A DNA stretch of 37,150 bases from Flavobacteriaceae bacterium. Its GTDB lineage: Bacteria; Bacteroidota; Bacteroidia; Flavobacteriales; Flavobacteriaceae. The stretch's first letter is position 1. Every line of letters starts with the position of its first letter. This document shows positions 14,464 through 23,380 of the stretch, in pieces. The notes beneath the pieces are model-generated. The model saw only the letters and a program-made list of their open reading frames with translations, was not told the DNA's origin and ran no database searches. The stretch spans positions 1-37,150 of the forward strand of contig PANU01000061.1 in NCBI GenBank assembly GCA_002707745.1. The letters are read 5' to 3'. The position numbers were made by a program, and so were the translations under genes.

Positions 14464-17400
14464 CTATAACCTAATTGCTCCATATCCTGCTTCCCATAAC
14501 TTTTTATTGTATGCTGGTAATTTAGTGGTATGTAGCGCGTTTCCAGTAGTTTTTAACTGTTGCCATTGGGCGTCCAGTTCAGCTTTCCTGTCAATATTCG
14601 CTTGGTTTAAACGAGGCAGGCTACTGTCTGTCTGGTTCATAAGAAACAGGTATTCTGCGGTAAATTTATTTTCAAAGTTCTCAACGTCGTCATAAGCCTG
14701 TGAGCGGCGTTGCACCATTTTTTCATCCCAGGCTTGTAATTCCTGTAACAAGGCTTCTCCTTCGGTAACTAAAGAAGCATTTTTATTTGCTGTTTTCATT
14801 TGCTTTAGTACTTCTGAAATATCTTCCTGCGCGGTTTTTAAAGTGTTTACTTGCTCGTGCATTTCAGTAACATTCTTTTCTACCTCACTCATAAAAGTAT
14901 CGTATGCGGTAAATTGAGCTTCATTAATATTGTAAGAAGTGTTGTTTTTTATAACAAACTGTTTTTTAGTACTTTGATCTACATAGTTTAAAGTAGCAGT
15001 GTAAGTTCCAGGAATGACTTTATGACCTCCAAAACCAGCTTCAATATATATCCCAGGAACCCCTGGAACAATGGGGTGTTGCATATTCCACACAAACCTA
15101 TTAAGCCCTTCTTTTTTGGGCAGGACAGGAGCCGGGGGAGCACCACCTCCGTTATGCGGAATATAACTTTCGTCCTTAACGGAAGTTAAAGTATTAATCG
15201 TTTTTCCTGCTGCATTTGTGATGGTAAGGGTAACGGCTTCATCTTCGGAGACAGAGGGCAGGTAATAATAAAGCTCCACCCCATTTACAGGGTTCACACC
15301 TTCAAAATCCTGGGTTCCTTTAAATGAATTGCTGCTCATTGCACTTCCCCAGTTTCCATATACAATGGGTTCTGGGGTGTAGAGTTTAAAACCATTACTG
15401 TTTTTTTGATATTGTGACAACAAGGAAAGGTTGTCTAAAATCCAGAACGAGCGTCCGGATGTGGCCACAATTAAATCGTTGCGATGCACTTTTAAGTCTA
15501 AAACAGGAGTTACAGGCAAATTAAGCTGAAACGGTTCCCACGAAGCCCCGTCGTTAAATGAAATATACACCCCTTGCTCCGTACCTGCATATAAAAGTCC
15601 TTTGGTAGTTTCATCTTCCCGGACCACTCTGGTATAAGCTCCATTAGGGATCCCCTTCGTAATATTTGTCCAGCTTTTACCGTAGTTATTGCTTTTATAT
15701 AGTGCAGGTGTATAATCGCCTAACTTGTATTTGGTAGTAGCAATATAGACAGTTGCCGGGTCGTGAGGTGAAACTTCTATAGCGTTTACAAGGGTTTCTC
15801 CCAGGTTTTTAGGCGTAATATTTTGCCACGCCTTTCCATGGTCTTGTGTAATATGTACAAAGCCATCGTCACTTCCGCTATAAAAAACACCTGCTTTATG
15901 TGGCGATTCTACAAGGTAACTTATGGTCCCGTAACTTTCTGCACCTACGGCTTCATTGGTGTAAGGACCACCGCCTTTCCCTTGTTTTTCATCGATATTA
16001 CGTGTTAAATCGGGAGAAATTTCTGTCCACGTTTTTCCAAGGTCGGTCGATTTCAATACCAATTGAGCCGCGTGGTAAATGGTTTGCGGTTCGTGCTGTG
16101 ACCAAATAATTGGGGCATTCCAGTTATACAGGTATTTCATATCCCGTGCAGCACGCCCTAAATATTGAATGGGAGCAGCCATTACCTGAGTACTTGCCTT
16201 GGTTTCCATATCCAGGACTTCAATGGTCCCTAAATAACTTCCACCCACTGTTAGTTTCGGGTTGTCCTTATCGAATGCCAGAAAAGCACTTTCGCCACCA
16301 GCCGCCGCTGTCCAGTCGCTTTCAGAAATACTATAGCTACCCGGGCTCATACTGGCAATTTTAACCGAAGTGTTATCCTGTTGACCTCCATAAATGTTAT
16401 AGGGGTAGCGGTTGTCTACATTAATTCTATAAAACTGAGCCGTAGGCATAATATCCTGTGAAGACCAGCTTTCCCCAAAATTGAAAGAAATAGCCGCGCC
16501 ACCATCATTGGCTATTACCATATTTTTAGAATTGTCTGGATTAATCCATAAATCATGATAATCTCCATGCGTACCTGTAATACGTTCCCAGGTTTTTCCG
16601 CCATCTTTAGAGCGTAGGGCGGGAGCACTTAGTACATACACGGTTTCATCGTCATTGGGGTCTATAAACAATTCTATATAATACCAGGCGCGCTGTGTCA
16701 ATCTGTTGTCACCACTTACCTGCGACCAGGTTTTTCCAGCGTTGTTAGATACATACAAGCCACTTTGGTCGGTTTGGGTATCGCTTTCAATAAGCGCATA
16801 TACTTTGTTGCTATTGCTTCGGCTTACGGCAATGGCCATTTTTCCCAATTCTTTTGGCAGGCCGTCTTCCAGACGTTCCCAGGTTTCACCGGCATCGGTG
16901 CTTTTATAGAGACCGCTGCCTTCGCCACCGCTAATTATTTTCCAGGGCATACGCTGGTGGTGCCACATAGCGGCGTACATTACATTCGGATTGTTATAAT
17001 CCATAGATAGTTCTGAAGCCCCTGTAAAGTTGTTTACAAATAATGTTTTTTTCCAGGTAACACCCCCGTCGGTAGATTTGTACACTCCCCGATCTGCTGT
17101 CGGACTGGGGTACTTTCCTTGTGCCGCTACATACACTATGTCTGGATTAGTTGGGTGGATAATAATTCTTGAAATTTGCTCGGTAGGCGTTAACCCTATG
17201 TGTTTCCATGTTTTTCCAGCATCGGTAGACTTGTACACCCCGTCGCCATAGGACGTCATCACCCCACGAATGGCGTGTTCTCCCATTCCTACATATACAA
17301 TAGTAGGGTTGCTTTCTGAAACTGCTACGGCGCCTACGGTTCCGGTTTTAAAAAAACCATCGCTTATATTGTTCCAGTGTGCCCCGGCGTCTTTCGTTTT

Positions 17401-17592
17401 CCAGAGACCACCCCCCGTAGTGCCCATGTAATAGGTGAGTGGGTCGCCTATCACTCCAGACGCGGCCACAGAACGTCCCCCACGATAGGGACCAATATTC
17501 CTGTAATTCATTTGTGAAAAATAGTCTTCAGCTTGTTGTCCAAAAACAGTAAGTGTTGCAACTAAAAATAATAAGGAAGTAATGAGTTTCAT
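14464..17592 (-). CDS. Secreted VPS10/sortilin-type Asp-box beta-propeller protein (paralogue 1)
   Basis: A 1042-residue exported protein. Signal peptide: residues 1 to about 18 (ending VFGQQ). From there to about residue 740 are many beta-propeller blades with Asp-box turns of the S/T-x-D-x-G-x-x-W type: [80 protein letters not shown]. These match VPS10/sortilin-like and BNR glycosidase-like proteins. The C-terminal ~300 residues hold a beta-sandwich-like segment and a helical, coiled-coil-like end (about 900-1010). Databases often call such proteins glycosyl hydrolases, but I see no catalytic residue pattern supporting that. No T9SS C-terminal sorting domain is evident. It has a colinear paralogue at 19000-22083 on the other strand. 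Function unknown; family confident. Confidence 0.85.
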   Translation of the reverse strand: MKLITSLLFLVATLTVFGQQAEDYFSQMNYRNIGPYRGGRSVAASGVIGDPLTYYMGTTGGGLWKTKDAGAHWNNISDGFFKTGTVGAVAVSESNPTIVYVGMGEHAIRGVMTSYGDGVYKSTDAGKTWKHIGLTPTEQISRIIIHPTNPDIVYVAAQGKYPSPTADRGVYKSTDGGVTWKKTLFVNNFTGASELSMDYNNPNVMYAAMWHHQRMPWKIISGGEGSGLYKSTDAGETWERLEDGLPKELGKMAIAVSRSNSNKVYALIESDTQTDQSGLYVSNNAGKTWSQVSGDNRLTQRAWYYIELFIDPNDDETVYVLSAPALRSKDGGKTWERITGTHGDYHDLWINPDNSKNMVIANDGGAAISFNFGESWSSQDIMPTAQFYRINVDNRYPYNIYGGQQDNTSVKIASMSPGSYSISESDWTAAAGGESAFLAFDKDNPKLTVGGSYLGTIEVLDMETKASTQVMAAPIQYLGRAARDMKYLYNWNAPIIWSQHEPQTIYHAAQLVLKSTDLGKTWTEISPDLTRNIDEKQGKGGGPYTNEAVGAESYGTISYLVESPHKAGVFYSGSDDGFVHITQDHGKAWQNITPKNLGETLVNAIEVSPHDPATVYIATTKYKLGDYTPALYKSNNYGKSWTNITKGIPNGAYTRVVREDETTKGLLYAGTEQGVYISFNDGASWEPFQLNLPVTPVLDLKVHRNDLIVATSGRSFWILDNLSLLSQYQKNSNGFKLYTPEPIVYGNWGSAMSSNSFKGTQDFEGVNPVNGVELYYYLPSVSEDEAVTLTITNAAGKTINTLTSVKDESYIPHNGGGAPPAPVLPKKEGLNRFVWNMQHPIVPGVPGIYIEAGFGGHKVIPGTYTATLNYVDQSTKKQFVIKNNTSYNINEAQFTAYDTFMSEVEKNVTEMHEQVNTLKTAQEDISEVLKQMKTANKNASLVTEGEALLQELQAWDEKMVQRRSQAYDDVENFENKFTAEYLFLMNQTDSSLPRLNQANIDRKAELDAQWQQLKTTGNALHTTKLPAYNKKLWEAGYGAIRL

Positions 17593-17728
17593 TGGTTTTT
17601 TGTTTGGTCGACTAAAAATAAAGGAATTTGAATAAACATGCTCAGTCTAAAAGCTGTTGGTTGTGTTAAAGTTTCAAATTGAAAAGTAATACCATTGAAA
17701 TCCCGTTAAATAAAACATAAACCCTGCT

Positions 17729-17736
17729 GTATCTTT
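17729..17736 (+). promoter_or_regulatory. Candidate -7 element for the alcohol dehydrogenase gene
   Basis: TATCTTTG matches TAnnTTTG exactly, 43 nt upstream of the ATG at 17779. A TTG at 17695-17697 is about 31 bases upstream, too far for a standard -33 element, so support comes from the -7 element alone. The site lies after the TTTCAAATTGAAA palindrome (17672-17684) in the divergent gap. Confidence 0.35.
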
Positions 17737-17778
17737 GCCTGAGAATGCGCATTGCTGTATTTTGAAAAAAAAAATAAT

Positions 17779-18822
17779 ATGAGTGAAGTAAAAGCATTTG
17801 GAGCCAAGGAACAAGCAGCCAATTTAGAGCAAATAACTATTAAGCGCAGGGAGTTACAACCCGACGATGTGCATATTAAAATAACTTATTGTGGCGTTTG
17901 CCATAGCGACATCCATACCGTACAAAACGATTGGGGAAATTCTAAATACCCCGTAGTTCCTGGACACGAAATTATTGGTACCGTAGAAGCCGTTGGTAAA
18001 AACGTTTCAAACTACAAACAAGGAGATATAGTGGGGGTTGGATGCATGGTGGATTCCTGCCGGGATTGTAGCGCCTGCGAAGACCATCTGGAACAATTTT
18101 GTGAAAAAGGAATGGTAGGTACTTATAACGGGCCTAACAAACATTTAGGCGGACATACCTTTGGTGGGTACTCACAAGAAATTTTGGTGCACCAATACTA
18201 CGTGCTCTCTATTCCTGAAAATCTGGATGAAAAAGCCGTAGCACCTTTATTGTGCGCTGGAATTACTACGTATTCTCCCTTGAATCATTGGGGTGTTAAA
18301 GAAGGCGATAAGGTAGGCGTAATTGGTTTAGGCGGATTAGGCCATATGGGGATCAAATTTGCTGCAGCAATGGGAGCAAAGGTAGTGATGATTACCACTT
18401 CTCCAGAGAAGGCTAAAGATGCAAAACGCCTGGGAGCAGACGAGGTGCTACTTTCCAAGAATGAAGAAGATATGAACAAGCATAAAGGGTCTTTCGATTT
18501 CTTGTTGAATACCGTTCCGGTGGGACACGATATAAATCCGTATTTAGAATTACTAAAACGCGACAGCACTATGGTTATGGTTGGAGCCATTGAACCGCTG
18601 GACGAAATGCACGGTGGAAACCTGATTATGGGCAGAAAACGGGTAGCAGGATCGTTGATAGGGGGTATTAAAGAGACCCAGGAAATGCTGGATTTCTGCG
18701 GAAAACATGACATTGTAAGTGACATAGAGCTTATTGATATGCAGGACATAAACACTGCCTACCAACGCGTTCAGGACAGCGATGTAAAATATAGATTTGT
18801 AATCGATATGGAATCGCTTTAG
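17779..18822 (+). CDS. Zinc-dependent NAD(P) alcohol dehydrogenase, cinnamyl/YahK type
   Basis: A 347-residue medium-chain dehydrogenase/reductase. It probably reduces aldehydes to alcohols with NADPH, as YahK and cinnamyl alcohol dehydrogenases do. Seen: catalytic zinc ligand C41 in CGVCHSDIH, GHEIIGTVEAVG with the next ligand pair, the structural zinc site C-x2-C-x2-C-x7-C within SCRDCSACEDHLEQFC, LLCAGITTYSPLNHWG, and the Rossmann glycine motif GLGGLGHMGIKFA near residues 180-192. The third catalytic cysteine is in PLLCAG. The open frame extends upstream to a TTG at 17752, but the ATG at 17779 gives the usual start and follows an A-rich leader. It lies between two outward-facing Asp-box paralogues and ends at a good terminator, so it is probably monocistronic. 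The physiological substrate is not shown. Confidence 0.92.
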   Translation: MSEVKAFGAKEQAANLEQITIKRRELQPDDVHIKITYCGVCHSDIHTVQNDWGNSKYPVVPGHEIIGTVEAVGKNVSNYKQGDIVGVGCMVDSCRDCSACEDHLEQFCEKGMVGTYNGPNKHLGGHTFGGYSQEILVHQYYVLSIPENLDEKAVAPLLCAGITTYSPLNHWGVKEGDKVGVIGLGGLGHMGIKFAAAMGAKVVMITTSPEKAKDAKRLGADEVLLSKNEEDMNKHKGSFDFLLNTVPVGHDINPYLELLKRDSTMVMVGAIEPLDEMHGGNLIMGRKRVAGSLIGGIKETQEMLDFCGKHDIVSDIELIDMQDINTAYQRVQDSDVKYRFVIDMESL

Positions 18823-18847
18823 CAGTTATTTCTAGCACTAATTATAC

Positions 18848-18878
18848 AAACCCCTGACACTTTAAGTGTTTGGGGTTT
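18848..18878 (+). terminator. Rho-independent terminator after the alcohol dehydrogenase gene
   Basis: AAACCCCTGACACTT and AAGTGTTTGGGGTTT form a 15-bp stem with one two-base mismatch and a tight loop, 25 nt after the dehydrogenase stop. A T-rich tail (ATTGTTTT) follows. Confidence 0.7.
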
Positions 18879-18879
18879 A

Positions 18880-18909
18880 TTGTTTTAAAGTAAAACAGCA
18901 ATAACTTTA
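18880..18909 (+). promoter_or_regulatory. Candidate promoter of the second Asp-box gene
   Basis: TTG at 18880-18882, a 19-base gap, then TAACTTTA at 18902-18909, one base from TAnnTTTG. The predicted start near 18916 leaves a leader of about 84 nt before the ATG at 19000. It begins directly after the preceding terminator. Confidence 0.35.
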
Positions 18910-18999
18910 AAAGATACCTAAGTGTTAATTTAAATGGACGGAGCGTACTTCATCCTCAATTTTATTAAATTTATAACCTCATCAATTTTTAAACTTTCT

Positions 19000-21900
19000 A
19001 TGAACTTTTCTTTACGTACCCTTGGTTTTCTACTACTATTTTTAAGTACCTCAGCACTGCTGGCACAAGATTTTGAAGCCTTTCAATACCGAAATGTTGG
19101 TCCGCTTAGAGGCGGTCGTGTTACTGCCGTAACCGGAATCCCGGAAATACCTGGCACCTTTTTTTTGGGAGCCACTGGGGGAGGCGTCTGGAAAACAGAA
19201 GACTACGGAACCACCTGGATCAATGTTTCCGACGGTTTTTTTGAAACCCCATCCATTGGAGCAATTGAAGTAGCCCATAAAAAACCAAATATTGTATATG
19301 TAGGAACCGGTTCTGACGGATTACGAAGTAATGTAATTAGTGGGAGAGGAGTCTATAAATCGGTTAACGGGGGTACATCGTGGCAGCATATTGGTCTTAC
19401 TAATATGGGACAGATCGGGGCCGTTGAGATAGACCCCAAGGATCCCAATACCGTGTACGTTGCGGCCATTGGGAATGCCTTTAAAGACAGTGAAGAGCGC
19501 GGCATCTATAAAACCGAAGATGGTGGCGCTTCCTGGGAAAAAATCTTGTTTGTTTCCAACCAAACGGGTTTTTCAGACTTAGAGATTCATCCTAAAAAAA
19601 ATGACGTTCTCTATGCAGCAGCCTGGAAAGGACAACGCAAACCTTGGACGATAATTTCAGGGGGAACCAATGCCGAAGGTGGTATCTACAAATCTAAGAA
19701 CGGTGGAAAAGACTGGGAAAAACTAAGCAAGGGCTTACCCAAAGGGCTTATCGGAAAAATAGATTTAGCTGTTTCGGCAGACAATCCAAAAGTACTCTAC
19801 GCAATTATTGAAGCGGAAGATGAGGAGCGGGGCCTTTATAAATCTGAAGATGAAGGAAAATCTTTTGTGCATGTTTCAGATGATGTGCGTTTGGTAAACC
19901 GTCCGTTTTACTACACCAATGTAGAAGCAGACCCTACCAATGAGAACATCGTATTTTCTATGGCAAACCCAGGGCTAAAGTCGGTGGACGGTGGTAAAAC
20001 CTGGACGTATTTTGAAGTGCCACATGGCGACAACCACGATATCTGGTTAAATCCAAATAATCCGGACTTACTCATTCAGGCAAACGATGGCGGGGCGAAC
20101 GTAAGCCACAACGGCGGTGCTACCTGGAGCACACAGTTTAATCAGCCCACTGCCGAGCTGTATCAGGTAGAAGTAGACGATCAGTACCCGTATTGGTTGT
20201 ATGCAGGACAGCAAGACAATTCCAGTACTATTGCGGTGCCCAGTTTTCCGCCCAGTTCGGTACAAAATCCTGAAACGGGATGGCTTATTAACACCGGAGG
20301 ATGTGAAACGGGGCCTGGAGTACCAAAACCAGGAGATCATAATATTGTATATGCCAATTGCAAAGGCAGGTTTAGTGTTTTTGACAAGCGTACAGGAACT
20401 GAAAAAGGCTATTATGTGGGGGCTTCTAATATTTACGGGCATAACCCAAAAGATTTGGAATATCGTTTTCAACGGGTAGCTCCCATTCATGTGTCTCCAC
20501 ACAATCCAGATGTGGTCTACCACGGGTCGCAATTTTTACATAAAACCACCAACGAAGGTCTGGCCTGGGAAACCATTTCACCCGATCTAACTGCGTTTGA
20601 AACCGATAAACAAGTAAACTCCGGAAGTCCCATTACCCGTGATATTACGGGAGAAGAATATTACAGCACGCTCTATTCCATTAGGGAATCTACGCTGGTA
20701 GAGGGACTTATCTGGACGGGTTCTAACGATGGGGTGATTTCAGTAACTAAAGATGGAGGCACTTCCTGGGCGAATGTTACTCCTGCAAACCTTCCAAAAG
20801 GCGGTAGGGTAGAATCTGTAGAACCCTCTCAGTTTAATCCTGCAAAGGCGTATATAGCAGTAGATATGCACTTGCTGGGCGATGCGAAACCCTACCTTTA
20901 TAAAACCACTAATTACGGGCAATCCTGGGAGCTGTTAACCAATGGGAACAACGGGATACCTTCGCATTTTACCACCAGGGTGCTTCGTGAAGACCCAAAG
21001 CGGGAAGGCTTGCTGTATGCAGGCACCGAGTACGGAGTGTTCGTTTCTTTTAACGATGGGGCAACGTGGGTATCATTTCAGCAAAACTTACCCGTGACCC
21101 CTATTACCGACCTTAAAATATTTAGAGGAGACCTAATTATAAGCACTATGGGTAGAGGGTTTTGGATACTGGACGATATTACCGCACTACGCCAGCAAGA
21201 AATTAATTCGTTGGATAACGCTCCGGTCCTGTTTGCACCCGATACTACCATTAGATATCGGTACCCAACCGTGCGGGGTATTTCAAACTTGCAATATCCG
21301 GATACCCGTGTAGTATTAGATTATTATATACCGAAGGATTACGAAGGAAGTGTGCAACTAGAAATTCTGGATGAAAACCGACGAAATATTACAACTATTT
21401 TAAGTGATAGTACCTTACTGAAGTCTATAGCTGCAACAGAAGTTGTTAATGAAAAAGAAGTAGAAGTGGAGGTAGAAATAGAAGAACAGGAAGGAGTTAG
21501 TGAAGTAACCGAAGTTGAGGACATGCAGTTAAGTCAGATATTTCGATATACCGATGACAAACTGAGCTCAAAACCCGGATTGCATCGTTTTTTCTGGAAT
21601 TTAAGTCAACGAGGCGCGTGGGATAAGGACTTAAAAAAGCGCTACAGAAGAGGCCCCATGGTAGCGCCAGGCACCTATATTGCAAGATTAACGGTAGCCG
21701 GACAAACGTTGGAGCAACCTTTCGTTATTTTACCGGATCCACGAATTACAGCACAAGGTTTTACAGCTGAAGATATGGCGGCTCAGCTAGCATTTCAGAA
21801 TAAAGTAATCGATTTACTCTCTGAAGCAAAAAAGCTACAAGCCGATCTGGAGACCGAAATTGAAACCCTCGAAAAAAACAATAGCAACTCAACCGGGCTG

Positions 21901-22083
21901 GCCAACGCAAAAGCAAGCCTGCAACAACTAAAAAACGACGAAGGCGCCTACCCACAACAAATGCTCATCGCCCAGATAGGGTATTTGCTAAATATGGTAA
22001 GTTGTGCAGATCAATTGCCAGGGGAAGCGGCTGAGAACAGGTATGAGGCTTTACGCATGCAACTTAATGATTTGAAAAAATAA
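19000..22083 (+). CDS. Secreted VPS10/sortilin-type Asp-box beta-propeller protein (paralogue 2)
   Basis: A 1027-residue exported protein, colinear with the gene at 14464-17592. Both start the mature chain with YRN[IV]GP-RGGR and share ATGGG/TTGGG-x-[45 protein letters not shown] and LPVTP-DLK. Asp-box turns include EDGGASWEKI, KNGGKDWEKL, VDGGKTWTYF, KDGGTSWANV and TNYGQSWELL. The signal peptide is MNFSLRTLGFLLLFLSTSALLAQ. The frame opens 66 bases earlier at 18934, but only the ATG at 19000 gives a clean signal peptide. An acidic Glu/Val-rich stretch (about residues 812-842) not seen in paralogue 1 sits in the C-terminal beta-domain. A helical end follows. Function unknown. Ligand binding or peptide processing at the cell surface is possible, but the sequence does not decide it. 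Confidence 0.85.
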   Translation: MNFSLRTLGFLLLFLSTSALLAQDFEAFQYRNVGPLRGGRVTAVTGIPEIPGTFFLGATGGGVWKTEDYGTTWINVSDGFFETPSIGAIEVAHKKPNIVYVGTGSDGLRSNVISGRGVYKSVNGGTSWQHIGLTNMGQIGAVEIDPKDPNTVYVAAIGNAFKDSEERGIYKTEDGGASWEKILFVSNQTGFSDLEIHPKKNDVLYAAAWKGQRKPWTIISGGTNAEGGIYKSKNGGKDWEKLSKGLPKGLIGKIDLAVSADNPKVLYAIIEAEDEERGLYKSEDEGKSFVHVSDDVRLVNRPFYYTNVEADPTNENIVFSMANPGLKSVDGGKTWTYFEVPHGDNHDIWLNPNNPDLLIQANDGGANVSHNGGATWSTQFNQPTAELYQVEVDDQYPYWLYAGQQDNSSTIAVPSFPPSSVQNPETGWLINTGGCETGPGVPKPGDHNIVYANCKGRFSVFDKRTGTEKGYYVGASNIYGHNPKDLEYRFQRVAPIHVSPHNPDVVYHGSQFLHKTTNEGLAWETISPDLTAFETDKQVNSGSPITRDITGEEYYSTLYSIRESTLVEGLIWTGSNDGVISVTKDGGTSWANVTPANLPKGGRVESVEPSQFNPAKAYIAVDMHLLGDAKPYLYKTTNYGQSWELLTNGNNGIPSHFTTRVLREDPKREGLLYAGTEYGVFVSFNDGATWVSFQQNLPVTPITDLKIFRGDLIISTMGRGFWILDDITALRQQEINSLDNAPVLFAPDTTIRYRYPTVRGISNLQYPDTRVVLDYYIPKDYEGSVQLEILDENRRNITTILSDSTLLKSIAATEVVNEKEVEVEVEIEEQEGVSEVTEVEDMQLSQIFRYTDDKLSSKPGLHRFFWNLSQRGAWDKDLKKRYRRGPMVAPGTYIARLTVAGQTLEQPFVILPDPRITAQGFTAEDMAAQLAFQNKVIDLLSEAKKLQADLETEIETLEKNNSNSTGLANAKASLQQLKNDEGAYPQQMLIAQIGYLLNMVSCADQLPGEAAENRYEALRMQLNDLKK

Positions 22084-22113
22084 TTGGCATCAGTATAAAA
22101 GTGCAGCGATTTG

Positions 22114-22698
22114 TTAGTCAGGACAAATTTCGTCTTTAAGCTTAATGTGGTCAAACTTTTGCCAAATAGGGTCATTCAATCCTTTGGGAGAAAATTTAAA
22201 AACCAAGATGGCTTCCTGGGTATTTTCACAATATTTTTGTGATATCAGGGTGTGTAAATACAGCATCTTTTGAGTGTAGCGGCCTTCAAAAAGGTGTATG
22301 GCGCCTATAAAGTTAGTGGGAGAGGTATTTTTTAACAGTGCAGTAGTTGGCAGAATAGTAGTGCCGTTTTTTCGGTTGTTTATATCCAGTAAACCGTCAA
22401 AATAATATTGCAGGTACATTTCTAACGCTTCTTCTGTGAGAGGAGCAGTTGTTTTTACTTTCCAAAGAAAAAGATAGGACCAAAACTCAGGCCTTTCCGT
22501 TTTCCCCCAACCTGGAGGGAAAACGGCTTCTTCAATGCCTTGTAGTGGAATTTCTCTGGCAAAATTTATGGGGAATTCAAAAAATTCTGAGTTCCATTCA
22601 GTTTCAGTAAAAAATGATTCGTGTTCGTTTTCTTCTTGAGCAAAAAAGAAGGGTGTTGTAAACAAAAGCACGAATGTTATAAGTATGGTACTATTCAT
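22114..22698 (-). CDS. Hypothetical secreted protein co-transcribed with YceI
   Basis: A 194-residue protein of unknown function. The ATG at 22698 gives a signal peptide (MNSTILITFVLLFTTPFFFAQ) cleaved near residue 21. The open frame extends further upstream into the YceI gene, but that part has no signal and is rejected. The mature part is acidic and aromatic: EEAVFPPGWGKTERPEFWSYLFLW, then LTEEALEMYLQYYFDGLLD, then a beta-rich end with two cysteines (one in KYCENTQ, one in EICPD) that might form a disulfide. I recall similar secreted proteins in Bacteroidota but no assigned function. It starts 10 nt downstream of the YceI gene, so the two form an operon divergent from the membrane regulator at 23381. 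Confidence 0.75.
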   Translation of the reverse strand: MNSTILITFVLLFTTPFFFAQEENEHESFFTETEWNSEFFEFPINFAREIPLQGIEEAVFPPGWGKTERPEFWSYLFLWKVKTTAPLTEEALEMYLQYYFDGLLDINNRKNGTTILPTTALLKNTSPTNFIGAIHLFEGRYTQKMLYLHTLISQKYCENTQEAILVFKFSPKGLNDPIWQKFDHIKLKDEICPD

Positions 22699-22708
22699 AA
22701 AAGCTGTA

Positions 22709-23266
22709 TTAAAATTGTAAAAGTACATCAAATTCAATGGCATCGGAAATAGCATGATCGCGCATTGAATTATTATGCGTAATGTCCCAACGTGCTCTGT
22801 CGATTTTAAATTTTGTTGTGATTTGTTGCATTGTTGTATTGGCAACGGCCCAAAACTCTATAGGTTGCGTTTTTCCTTTTATAGTAAGATTTGCCAGAAT
22901 TTTATGCTGGTTATTTTCTGTGAAATATTCAACCGATGTAATTTCTAAATAAGCTTTAGGAAACCTGCTTACATCAAAAAAATCGGTATCTCTAAGGTGA
23001 TTAACAGGGCCTTTTCCTTCAAGAAAATCTGGATTTGAAATTGTGGTCATATCAATTTCAAAATTTCCTCCCGTAATATTTCCTTCTTTAGTGACAAGGG
23101 TTCCTTTGTGAAAATTTACGGTTCCGTTATGTTCACTCATTAAAAATGTATACGTGCCTTTCCAGTGTATTTTACTTTTAGAAGTTTTTAAAGGATACAT
23201 CTTTTGCGATTGTCCTGTTACAGTGATACTGGTTAAAATGATGATTGAAATAAGTAGTTGTTGCAT
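22709..23266 (-). CDS. YceI family periplasmic protein
   Basis: A 185-residue YceI-family lipocalin-like beta-barrel with an N-terminal signal peptide (about residues 1-20). Family members bind isoprenoid chains such as polyprenyl quinone precursors; in some bacteria YceI is induced by base or osmotic stress. Family features are SKIHWKGTYTFLMSEHNGTVNFHKG near the mature start, GGNFEIDMTTISN, HLRDTDFFDVSRFPKAYLEIT, LTIKGKTQPIEFWA, and the final RARWDITHNNSMRDHAISDAIEFDVLLQF. The start at 23266 is the ATG with the signal peptide. It leads a two-gene unit with the unknown secreted protein and shares a 114-bp divergent region with the winged-helix membrane regulator. Confidence 0.95.
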   Translation of the reverse strand: MQQLLISIIILTSITVTGQSQKMYPLKTSKSKIHWKGTYTFLMSEHNGTVNFHKGTLVTKEGNITGGNFEIDMTTISNPDFLEGKGPVNHLRDTDFFDVSRFPKAYLEITSVEYFTENNQHKILANLTIKGKTQPIEFWAVANTTMQQITTKFKIDRARWDITHNNSMRDHAISDAIEFDVLLQF

Positions 23267-23310
23267 AATGATTTATTTTTTCAGCTAAACTACTCTTGCA
23301 GTATATTAAA

Positions 23311-23360
23311 AGTGTCAAAAGAATGTAAAAGAAGTGTCAACGGCTGTGAAAATTGGTCAA
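23311..23360. promoter_or_regulatory. Predicted operator: five phased GTnAA direct repeats
   Basis: Between the divergent yceI-type and winged-helix genes, GTCAA (23314), GTAAA (23325), GTCAA (23336), GTGAA (23346) and GTCAA (23356) recur in the same orientation at steps of 11, 11, 10 and 10 bp. All would face the same side of the helix. The first three are preceded by T, and the extended form AGTGTCAA occurs twice, 22 bp apart. OmpR/PhoB-type winged helices bind head-to-tail repeats of about 10-11 bp, so this is the expected site type for the adjacent regulator. The array ends 20 bp before its ATG. Confidence 0.6.
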
Positions 23361-23380
23361 ATTGCCTGTTATTTGTACTC

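Noticed and set aside
14464-17592. Glycosyl hydrolase or sialidase function for the Asp-box proteins
   Set aside because: Asp-box repeats are structural; no sialidase arginine triad or catalytic acidic pair could be identified.
22699-22845. Upstream extension of the unknown secreted protein gene into yceI
   Set aside because: The ATG at 22698 gives a clean signal peptide; the extension overlaps a conserved YceI end in another frame.
23258-23380. Upstream extension of the winged-helix regulator to 23258
   Set aside because: It would hide the signal peptide, cover the GTnAA array and overlap the divergent YceI start.
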